Source: Pseudanabaena sp. lw0831 (GTDB taxonomy: Bacteria > Cyanobacteriota > Cyanobacteriia > Pseudanabaenales > Pseudanabaenaceae). From it: a stretch of DNA of 64,000 nucleotides. The translations under genes and the position numbers were made by a program. The DNA lies in assembly GCF_016584665.1 (NCBI RefSeq), contig NZ_BBJB01000016.1:124001-188000 (forward strand). The letters are read 5' to 3'. The number at the start of each line of letters is the position of its first letter. The first letter of the stretch is position 1. Of this stretch, positions 46,752-54,396 are shown in pieces. The notes under the pieces are model-generated. The model saw nothing but the letters and a program-made list of their open reading frames with translations. It did no database searches and had not been told where the DNA came from.

Positions 46752-48574
46752 TTAGTCTCCGCAGGAATTGGCGGATTATAGGGTGAGTTGGGCTTATTTT
46801 TGATTTGCATATAAGCCTCAATCGTCTGTACAGCCAAAGGAGCAGCGATCGCACTGCCACCACCACCACCTGCGTTCTCTGCAAAAACTGTCACCACAAT
46901 TTCTGGCTTCTCATAGGGGGCGTACAGCGTAAACCATGCATGGTTGGGGCGGGGAGGGTCTTGAGCAGTGCCAGACTTACCTGCCATAGAAATTTCCAAT
47001 GAATTTAGAGACGAGGCAGTACCGAACTCAAACACAGATTTTAAAGCCTTTTGCAATGCTGCCAAATTTGATGGCGATATATTCAGAGATTGTCGCCATT
47101 CCCTTGCATCATTATCGTCCAATAGCAAATGGGGTCTAATTTTAAATCCGCCATTAGCAACAGCAGCAGTCATCATCGAAACTTGAACAAGATTAGCCTG
47201 CACATCACCCTGTCCAATCGACATATTCAGAGTATTGCCGACATACCAAGGTTCGCCAATTACCCGCTTTTTCCATTCTTCGTCAGGAACTGTACCTTTG
47301 GTTTCTTCCTCTTTTATTTCAATGCCTGAATATTCACCATAACCAAATTTATGCGACCACGCGGCAAGGTCTTTCTCACCCACACGCATACCTACCTGTC
47401 CAAAGAAAGTATTGCTGCTGTATGCCATCGCCTCATAAAAACCAATTGTGCCAAACCCCGCTTTGTTGTGATCCCAAAATTGAAAACCACCCACATCAAG
47501 ATAGGGGTAGGTCGCAAGGACATCATTTATACCAAATTTGTTGGTTTCTAAACCTGCGGTCATGGTTACGACCTTAAATGTACTAGCGGGCGGATATACC
47601 TGCAAGACTCGATTTACAAAAGGATGGTCTTTTTCTTGTAAGCGTTTCCAAGTTGCGTCAGAAATCTTGCCCGAAAACAGATTTGGATCAAAGGCGGGAT
47701 GACTAACCATGGCGAGTATTTCCCCATTATTAGGATTCATCGCGATAATCCCGCCTTGCTGCTCGCCTAAAATTTTCTCAACTGCTTTTTCTAAATCTAC
47801 GTCAATTGTCATTTTGACGGCGTTACCCGCTTTAGGTGGTTTTTGACCTAAAATTCGCAGTACCTTGCCAAAAGCATCGACTTCTACCTGTTGTCCGCCC
47901 CATTCGCCACGTAGATGATTTTCAAAGGCATATTCCACACCTGCTTTACCAATCACATCCCCAGGGCGATAACCTTTTTCGCGTAATTTGGGTAACTCTT
48001 CGGCAGTTAGTTCTCCTGTATAGCCCAGCACATGAGCTGCGACATCACCATTGGGGTAATAACGCACTGCTTCAGCCTCAACTTTTACCCCTGGTAATTC
48101 AAGGCTATGCTCGGAGAGAACAGTTACAAGTTTTGGACTAATCGATGTAGAAATTCGGACTAGGCTCGGTGAGTTATAGCCTTCCTGTTCAAGCTTATCG
48201 GTAATTGTCTGTGCCGAAACGCCAATTAACCCAGCTAAACGATTAATAATTGGTTGCCATTTGTCTTTAGATTGAGCGATCGGCCATAGGTAAACTACAT
48301 GCGCTAAGCGGCTTGAAGCAAGAATATTACCTTTGCGATCAAATAGTCTCCCCCTCTCTGGAGGTTTCGCAATTAATCTGATCCGATTATTCTCGGCAAG
48401 TTGTTGATTTCGATCGCCTTCAATCAGTTGCAAGTAAAAAAGTCGTCCGCCTAAAATCCCAATTAACACTAATACACTTAGCAAAAATAAAATAGCCGCC
48501 CGCATCCCTTTTCCCATCGTGCGAGTGTTTTCGGTGGGATTAAAAGGAGAAATTTTTCGCTGCGTAAAAGTCAT
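46748..48574 (-). CDS. mrdA: Penicillin-binding protein 2 (peptidoglycan D,D-transpeptidase)
   Basis: This is a 608-residue class B PBP with one N-terminal membrane helix (about 25-48), a dimerisation domain, and a transpeptidase domain. The active-site motifs are PPASTFK (SxxK), YSSNTFF (SxN) and AGKSGTAQ (KSGT). It cross-links lateral-wall peptidoglycan during cell elongation. It is convergent with ilvC and divergent from the RsbW-like gene. Its C-terminal tail is short and polar. Confidence 0.93.
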   Translation of the reverse strand: MTFTQRKISPFNPTENTRTMGKGMRAAILFLLSVLVLIGILGGRLFYLQLIEGDRNQQLAENNRIRLIAKPPERGRLFDRKGNILASSRLAHVVYLWPIAQSKDKWQPIINRLAGLIGVSAQTITDKLEQEGYNSPSLVRISTSISPKLVTVLSEHSLELPGVKVEAEAVRYYPNGDVAAHVLGYTGELTAEELPKLREKGYRPGDVIGKAGVEYAFENHLRGEWGGQQVEVDAFGKVLRILGQKPPKAGNAVKMTIDVDLEKAVEKILGEQQGGIIAMNPNNGEILAMVSHPAFDPNLFSGKISDATWKRLQEKDHPFVNRVLQVYPPASTFKVVTMTAGLETNKFGINDVLATYPYLDVGGFQFWDHNKAGFGTIGFYEAMAYSSNTFFGQVGMRVGEKDLAAWSHKFGYGEYSGIEIKEEETKGTVPDEEWKKRVIGEPWYVGNTLNMSIGQGDVQANLVQVSMMTAAVANGGFKIRPHLLLDDNDAREWRQSLNISPSNLAALQKALKSVFEFGTASSLNSLEISMAGKSGTAQDPPRPNHAWFTLYAPYEKPEIVVTVFAENAGGGGGSAIAAPLAVQTIEAYMQIKNKPNSPYNPPIPAETN

Positions 48575-48745
48575 ATTGATTAGGTAAAGATTTTTAAGGA
48601 AGATTTTTTCGCTAGAATATATAGATAAATCTATTGTATGGCGATCGTGAATTTAATTAATTCCATTGCATGTTTAGTGAATATTTTTGCTATTCACAAA
48701 GCACAAAAGCAAGCTACAGCCGTCTTTCAGAGGAGTTAAAAGTCC

Positions 48746-49186
48746 GTGATTGTGACACCTGTGCGTCCATTAGGGCGAAAGTGGAGAAATCTCAGTTTTA
48801 CTTCAACGCTTTATCTTGTCCCAGTACTAGACTTGTTGCTTGACGAAGTCCCGTCAGAATGGCAAGCAGAGTTACGGTTAGGTTTGCAAGAAGCATTAGT
48901 TAATGCTGTAAAACATGGAAACTCTCTTGATCCATGCAAGCAAATCACTGTTAAATTTTCGATAGTTTCACAAATGTACTGGTGGGTAATTACGGATCAG
49001 GGTGATGATCTGAAGTCATCTAGTTGTTCAGGCAAAGATGATCCTACCCCATGCCAAGACCTTGAATGTGGTAGAGGCTTTTATATATTACGCAAGATTT
49101 TTGAACAAGTGCAGTGGGATGGTGTGGCGCATCGTTTGACGCTGTGCAAGCGGATTGATCGATTAAGTAAACCGATGATTTTTTAG
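48746..49186 (+). CDS. RsbW-like ATP-binding anti-sigma/serine kinase protein
   Basis: This 146-residue HATPase_c_2 protein has the N box EALVNAVKHGNSL, G1-type ITDQGDDL and G2-type GRGFYILRKIFEQV motifs. Such proteins are RsbW/SpoIIAB-like serine kinases that bind anti-anti-sigma factors or sigma factors. The start is GTG after an AGAGGAG-like ribosome site. No partner STAS or PP2C gene is adjacent, so its partner is encoded elsewhere. The Cys-rich insert around residues 90-105 is less common. Confidence 0.85.
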   Translation: MIVTPVRPLGRKWRNLSFTSTLYLVPVLDLLLDEVPSEWQAELRLGLQEALVNAVKHGNSLDPCKQITVKFSIVSQMYWWVITDQGDDLKSSSCSGKDDPTPCQDLECGRGFYILRKIFEQVQWDGVAHRLTLCKRIDRLSKPMIF

Positions 49187-49424
49187 ACTTCTAGCTGGAC
49201 AGAAAGCTGTACATTGAGCCACCTTTTCTTTACTCTAGTAGCGATCGCTATAATAATCAGAATTAACAGAGATAAAACTAGCAATTCTTATTGCTGAAAC
49301 AGATGCATAAAAAAACACCAAGATTTGTTTTCCTAGAGACAAAATCGTATATTTAATAACATAAAGTTTAAGATAAGGTTATGCAGATCTCAATAACTAT
49401 CTTTGCTAAGGCGAAATTAAACGT

Positions 49425-51710
49425 ATGACACCGATGACATTATTAGCTGAAGCTCCAGTAGATCGTTTAGGTCATCCGATTGATGATGAAATAGATTGCG
49501 AAAACGTACGGGAATGTAATACGGTAGTAGATGCATGGATTCCAGACTGGCTGAGAATTAGTTGGGAGAAATCGCAAAGGGGTGAAAGTTTAGATAATGA
49601 AGATGTTGTTGGTCGAGCCTTAGATTTTGCCTATAGACTTCATGATGGTCAGTGCCGTGCGTCGGGGGAGCCTTACATATTACATCCGATCTCCGTTGCT
49701 GCAATTTTAAAAGATTTAGGTGGCAGTAATGCGATGATCGCCGCAGGTTTTTTGCATGATGTGGTTGAAGATACGGATGTATCTTGCGATCAGATCGAAG
49801 AAATGTTTGGGAAAGAAGTCCGACAATTGGTTGAAGGGGTCACCAAATTATCGAAACTGAGTTTTGAGAGTAAAACTGAAAGCCAAGCCGAAAATTTTCG
49901 CCGCATGTTTCTAGCAATGGCTCAAGACATTCGCGTGATTATCGTGAAGCTTGCCGATCGCTTACACAATATGCGAACGCTGGAGCATTTGCGTCCAGAG
50001 AAACAAGTATTAATTTCTAGAGAAACGAGAGAGATTTTTGCGCCTTTGGCTAACCGTTTGGGGTTAGGGCAAATTAAATGGGAATTGGAAGATATTGCTT
50101 TTAAATATATTGAGCCAGATCGGTATCAAACAATGGTGTCTCTGGTTGCCGAGACCCATCAGGATCGCCAAGAGCAGTTGACAGAAGTGACGCGGGTGTT
50201 AGCCGATCGCCTAAAGTCGATGGAAATTGATGATTTTGAAATTAGCGGTAGACCGAAGCATCTGTATGGCATCTATCGCAAAATGGAACGCCAAAAGAAA
50301 CAATACAATGAGATTTATGACATTCAAGCGGTTAGAGTAATCGTCAATACCAAAGAAGAATGCTATCGGGTTCTTGCTGTTGTTCACGATCATTTCTGTC
50401 CGATTCCTGGTCGGTTTAAAGATTACATTGGTTTACCTAAACCAAATCGCTATCAATCGTTACATACGGCTGTGATTGGACCAAAAGGTCAACCTGTTGA
50501 GGTACAGATTCGCACATGGGAAATGCATCATATTGCTGATTATGGAATTGCGGCGCATTGGAAATACAAAGAAAGTAATTCGACTAGCAGACCGCTTAAG
50601 GGAGACGATCAAAAATTTACTTGGTTGCGTCAGTTGGTCGAATGGCAGCGCGAACTGAAAGATCCTCAAGAATATCTTGATAGTGTTAAGGAAGATTTAT
50701 TTGATAGCGAAGTTTATGTCTTTAGTCCCAAGGGCGATGTGTATTGCTTGCCACGAGGCTCGACACCTGTAGACTTTGCCTATCGGGTGCACACTGAAGT
50801 TGGCAATCATTGCTCTGGTGCATTGGTAAATAATGTGATGGTTCCTTTGCAACGCCCGCTTAAACATGGCGATATTGTCACAATTCTCACCCAAAACAAT
50901 GCGCATCCCAGTACCGATTGGATTAATTTTGTTGCTACTAATTCGGCAAAAAGCAGAATTCGGCAATGGTTTAAGCGATCGCGCCGTGATGAAAATCTTG
51001 CACTAGGACGCAGTGCTTTAGAGCGAGAATTGGGCAAAAATGGCTTGGAAGCATTGCTTAAATCTGACCAGATGCAAAAACTTGCTGAGCGCTGTAACTA
51101 TCACAATGTTGAGGATCTGATCGCGGGTATTGGCTATGGTGAAACTTCAGTTAATTCTGTAGTTAATAAACTGCGCGAACATCAACATAATGATCGTTAT
51201 TTCAATCCTCAAAAGTTTGAATCGCGACATGAACCTGCTCCTAGTAGTAGTTCCAAATCGCCAATTTTGGGGCTGGAGGGGATGGTTTACTCGATCGCAG
51301 GTTGTTGCGCTCCATTGCCTGGGGAAACAATTACAGGAGTGGTTGCGTTAGGTAGCAATCGTGGCATCACAATTCATCGTCATGATTGTAATAATTTGGC
51401 AAATATTCCTAGCGATCGCTTGTTGCATGTTGGTTGGAATCAGAATAAAGAGTCCGATCATGTCCAAACCTATGCCATTGATATTCGGGTGGAAACCATT
51501 GATCGTGTTGGTGTACTGCGAGATATTTTGACTCGTCTATCGGACAACAAAATTAATGTCCGTAAGGCAAATGTACAAACCAAAAAAGGTAAGGCAGCGA
51601 TTATTGATTTAAGTATTGATATTAGCGATCGCCATCAATTTGATCGGGTTTGCAATCAAATTAATAAAATGTGTGACACTCTTTCTGTTTCGCGCCTTGT
51701 TGCAGAATAA
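49425..51710 (+). CDS. Bifunctional (p)ppGpp synthetase/hydrolase (Rel/SpoT)
   Basis: The protein has 761 residues in the long RSH order: HD hydrolase (about 65-220, FLHDVVEDTDVS, LADRLHNMRTL), synthetase (about 260-380, SGRPKHLYGIYRKM, RFKDYIGLPKPNRYQSLHT), TGS (VYVFSPKGDVYCLP), a zinc-finger-like region with IAGCCAPLPGE, and a C-terminal ACT. The HD and synthetase motifs are both intact and RFKD fits bifunctional enzymes. It controls the stringent response. Upstream, 49187-49424 holds no gene; a TATAAT-like box after a HIP1 site near 49249 might be its promoter. Confidence 0.95.
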   Translation: MTPMTLLAEAPVDRLGHPIDDEIDCENVRECNTVVDAWIPDWLRISWEKSQRGESLDNEDVVGRALDFAYRLHDGQCRASGEPYILHPISVAAILKDLGGSNAMIAAGFLHDVVEDTDVSCDQIEEMFGKEVRQLVEGVTKLSKLSFESKTESQAENFRRMFLAMAQDIRVIIVKLADRLHNMRTLEHLRPEKQVLISRETREIFAPLANRLGLGQIKWELEDIAFKYIEPDRYQTMVSLVAETHQDRQEQLTEVTRVLADRLKSMEIDDFEISGRPKHLYGIYRKMERQKKQYNEIYDIQAVRVIVNTKEECYRVLAVVHDHFCPIPGRFKDYIGLPKPNRYQSLHTAVIGPKGQPVEVQIRTWEMHHIADYGIAAHWKYKESNSTSRPLKGDDQKFTWLRQLVEWQRELKDPQEYLDSVKEDLFDSEVYVFSPKGDVYCLPRGSTPVDFAYRVHTEVGNHCSGALVNNVMVPLQRPLKHGDIVTILTQNNAHPSTDWINFVATNSAKSRIRQWFKRSRRDENLALGRSALERELGKNGLEALLKSDQMQKLAERCNYHNVEDLIAGIGYGETSVNSVVNKLREHQHNDRYFNPQKFESRHEPAPSSSSKSPILGLEGMVYSIAGCCAPLPGETITGVVALGSNRGITIHRHDCNNLANIPSDRLLHVGWNQNKESDHVQTYAIDIRVETIDRVGVLRDILTRLSDNKINVRKANVQTKKGKAAIIDLSIDISDRHQFDRVCNQINKMCDTLSVSRLVAE

Positions 51711-51739
51711 GCAGAGCTTTGTGATTCTTCAATCATTTT

Positions 51740-52354
51740 ATGAAAGCAATAAAAAACATGAACTTTCAAACTATCGATCTTAGTTCAGTGATCACCCTAA
51801 CTCGCGAAGATTTCGTCAAGCTCTGCGCGGCAAATCCTGATATGAAACTAGAACGTACAGCCAAAGGAGAATTGATCGTTATGTCCCCAACTGGTGGCGA
51901 AACTGGCAGTTTTAACTCTGACCTAAATTACGACCTAGTAGCTTGGAATCGATCTTATCCAATAAGTAAAACTATCGGCAAAACCTTTGATTCATCGACA
52001 GGGTTTAGTTTGCCGAATGGTAGCGATCGCTCTCCTGATGCGGCATGGATTTCTCTCGCAAAATGGGAATCGCTCACGAGTGAACAACGAAGGGGTTTTT
52101 TGCCTCTCTGTCCTGATTTTCTAATCGAGCTTTTATCGCCGAGTGATTCATGGAAACAAGGAGAAGTAAAGATGCAGGAATATATGGACAATGGCTGTCT
52201 TTTGGGATGGTTGATCGCGCCTAAACTTAAACGAGTTGCTATCTATCGCAAAGGACAACCAGTGGAAATTTTGGATAATCCCAAAATACTTTCTGGGGAA
52301 AATGTATTACCAAATTTTGTTTTAGAAATTGGCAATATGTTGGCATGGAGTTAA
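51740..52354 (+). CDS. Uma2 family (DUF820) PD-(D/E)XK-like protein
   Basis: This 204-residue second Uma2 protein differs strongly from the one at 42665. It has LTREDFVKLCAANPDMKLERT at the start, RSPDAAWIS and PDFLIELLSPSDSWKQGEVKMQEYMDNGCLLGWLI, which preserves the nuclease-type Asp, Glu and possibly Lys. It starts 29 bp after rel; whether it is cotranscribed is unclear. An internal ATG six codons in is possible. Function unknown beyond the fold. Confidence 0.87.
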   Translation: MKAIKNMNFQTIDLSSVITLTREDFVKLCAANPDMKLERTAKGELIVMSPTGGETGSFNSDLNYDLVAWNRSYPISKTIGKTFDSSTGFSLPNGSDRSPDAAWISLAKWESLTSEQRRGFLPLCPDFLIELLSPSDSWKQGEVKMQEYMDNGCLLGWLIAPKLKRVAIYRKGQPVEILDNPKILSGENVLPNFVLEIGNMLAWS

Positions 52355-52380
52355 AGGTAATATTGCTAACAAAGTTGAGT

Positions 52381-52761
52381 CTATTCAGATTTCGACAATA
52401 TTTTATTAACTTCATCAACAAATCTTTTGGCATTATCTAGCGATGTTTGAGCTACTGTATCATCTGCTAAAAAGTTAGCTTTATAATCGCTAGCCTGTCT
52501 CAGTTCATAGGTATCACCCAAAAAGCTGCCGATCTCAGGATTCATTTTTCCTGTATTCACAAAATGTTGCCCTATTAACTTTATTACGGCTCTATGTGTA
52601 GATGTATCAAATCCTTCAAGAAGCAATAGAGCTTGAGCCGAGTAAAACATTGCATAGTAAGATCGCGATATGCAAGAGCGATAGCGTTTCCCATTGTATA
52701 AAAATTCTGCCGTCTCTAATTCTTCCTTAGACAGCGATAAGTATTGTGTAATCTCACTCAT
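52381..52761 (-). CDS. HEPN domain protein (toxin-type partner)
   Basis: This 126-residue all-helical HEPN protein is recognised by ELETAEFLYNGKRYRSCISRSYYAMFYSAQAL and the late ELRQASDYK motif, which holds the conserved Arg of the family. HEPN proteins in such pairs are candidate RNases. Its ATG overlaps the stop of the nucleotidyltransferase gene (ATGA), so the pair is coupled. It is convergent with the Uma2 gene, 26 bp away. Confidence 0.9.
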   Translation of the reverse strand: MSEITQYLSLSKEELETAEFLYNGKRYRSCISRSYYAMFYSAQALLLLEGFDTSTHRAVIKLIGQHFVNTGKMNPEIGSFLGDTYELRQASDYKANFLADDTVAQTSLDNAKRFVDEVNKILSKSE

Positions 52762-53093
52762 AAAACTATTCCTTCTCTTCCCACAACCCTTATAAATGAG
52801 GAAGCCCTACTTAAATATTCTTCTTTAGAAACTGGCAAAATCGAAACTAGCTCATCATAATGCATTAAAAAATAATAGCGAATCGCTGACATGCGGTATA
52901 TTTCTTTTGCAATATCGACAGAATCATTGAGTATTGCCATGACATCAATATCTGAGTCGGATGTTGCTTCACCCCTAGCTTGCGAACCAAAAAGAATTAA
53001 AGAAAATAAGCGATCTCCATATAGTTCAATCAATTTCGCTTTAAGATCTGCTAAAAGAATGGATAATGTTTCATTCTTAACTGCTGTATTCAT
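52758..53093 (-). CDS. Minimal nucleotidyltransferase (MNT, antitoxin-type partner)
   Basis: This 111-residue protein has the Pol-beta-type motif GSQARGEATSDSDIDVMAI, with both metal-binding aspartates. MNT proteins next to HEPN toxins can AMPylate and silence the toxin. The order MNT then HEPN with a 4-nt overlap is the common one. It is a self-contained toxin-antitoxin module in an accessory stretch. Confidence 0.9.
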   Translation of the reverse strand: MNTAVKNETLSILLADLKAKLIELYGDRLFSLILFGSQARGEATSDSDIDVMAILNDSVDIAKEIYRMSAIRYYFLMHYDELVSILPVSKEEYLSRASSFIRVVGREGIVL

Positions 53094-53216
53094 GACTAGG
53101 CTTTAAGCGTTATTTGCTATTAGTATAAACTCTGGTTATGTTATGCGATCGTCTCTTAAATATCTACCAAGTACACATAAAGATAAATATTGCCTGAGAT
53201 TATTTTATGGCAAGCC

Positions 53217-53441
53217 TCAAAGAATTGAGATGAATTCAGCTTTTTCAACAAGTTGTTGTCCTTGGGGCGATTGCACAAATTCGATAAATTGTTTGGCTTC
53301 GGGGCTGTTTTTATCTGGGATTGCTAGGTAAAGATCGCGGCTGAGGGGATAAACTTTTTTCTTGATTGTGTCTTTATTGAGTGGATCGATGCCTTCGATG
53401 GGAACGACTCTGTTAGCCATGCAAGCAACTCCGATCATCAT
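53217..53441 (-). pseudogene. 3'-terminal remnant of a PstS-like phosphate-binding protein
   Basis: The remaining 74 residues correspond to the C-terminal end of PstS-type periplasmic binding proteins: KVYPLSRDLYLAIP followed by AKQFIEFVQSPQGQQLVEKAEFI. A full protein would be four to five times longer, and the next 85 bp upstream show no more of it. No stop or frameshift lies within the fragment, so it reads as a recent deletion relic. It could still be translated but should not bind phosphate alone. Confidence 0.75.
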
Positions 53442-53526
53442 AGACCGATTTAAACAATGTAGCAGATAATTTTAAGAAATTTAGCTACTACATTGTCATC
53501 ATGTTTGGTTAAATTAATTTGAGCAA

Positions 53527-54231
53527 TTACAAGTACCACAGAGCTAGCCCGCCGATGAGACCCAAATCATTGGAGACGATCGCAACTTTGTCAGATAAAT
53601 TTGGCGGTAATGCCAAATTCACTAAGCGAGCGTTGCCGCCACCGATATAAAGTTTGTCGTAATTAAATAATTTATAGAGCGTGGCGATCGCTTCTAACAA
53701 TCTCGTATTCCATATTTCCATACCTACTTGATCGAGAGCTGCTTGTCCTAAAAGATCTTCGTAAGTATCGCGATCGCGCCAAATATGTTGACCTAGTTCC
53801 AGATTTGGCAGCAGCTTACCATTGAGAAATAGCGATGATCCAAAACCAGTTCCTAGAGTAATTACTAGCTCCACGCCTTCACCCGCGATCGCACCGCAGC
53901 CCTGAATATCCGCATCATTAGCAATCCTGATCGGCTTACCTAATTTATTTTGCAACACCTCAGCTAAGGGAAAGCCGTCCCAGTCAGGATGTAAATTAAT
54001 TGCTCCCCTTGTCACCCCATTTTCGACAACACTAGGAAACCCAATGGAAATTCGATCATATTCCCCCAGTTTCTCGATCAAATCGATTAATGTCGCCACG
54101 ATGACATTGGGTGTGGCAGGACGAGGTGTATGAATAAGATATCTCGCTGAGGCATTAGTGCAATCATCTTGCAATATGATTGCCTTGATACTACTTCCAC
54201 CCACATCAATCGCTAGTGTTAACAAACTCAC
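53527..54231 (-). CDS. ROK-family glucokinase, polyphosphate-glucokinase-like
   Basis: This 234-residue sugar kinase of the actin fold has the phosphate loop LAIDVGGSSIKA, a central RIANDADIQGCGA with the catalytic Asp, and ELVITLGTGFGSSLF. Its short length and the start match PpgK-type kinases, which use polyphosphate or ATP to make glucose-6-phosphate. The usual ROK zinc cysteines are not seen, as in PpgK. It is divergent from the NACHT gene. Confidence 0.85.
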   Translation of the reverse strand: MSLLTLAIDVGGSSIKAIILQDDCTNASARYLIHTPRPATPNVIVATLIDLIEKLGEYDRISIGFPSVVENGVTRGAINLHPDWDGFPLAEVLQNKLGKPIRIANDADIQGCGAIAGEGVELVITLGTGFGSSLFLNGKLLPNLELGQHIWRDRDTYEDLLGQAALDQVGMEIWNTRLLEAIATLYKLFNYDKLYIGGGNARLVNLALPPNLSDKVAIVSNDLGLIGGLALWYL

Positions 54232-54285
54232 AGGAATATACTTCTCGTACTAGATAATAGAATTTATTAAAGTAAGGTTTCATCA

Positions 54286-54339
54286 AAACCAATTTTGGAG
54301 TTTTCATCGCCTGATGCGTGAAAAGTCCAAAATTGGTTT
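54286..54339. repeat. 21-bp inverted repeat in the ROK/NACHT divergent region
   Basis: AAACCAATTTTGGAGTTTTCA and its complement with one mismatch flank a 12-nt loop. It lies between divergent starts, 54 bp from the ROK gene and 57 bp from the NACHT gene, so it may fold in a leader or serve in regulation. Confidence 0.65.
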
Positions 54340-54396
54340 CATAATTAGGAATGCTAGCAAATTTTTGTTGAAGTAAGCAAAAAAGGAATTAAGAAA

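Noticed and set aside
53143-53331. 62-residue plus-strand frame near the PstS remnant
   Set aside because: It is opposite the PstS-like fragment, which has clear homology, and has no ribosome site or domain.
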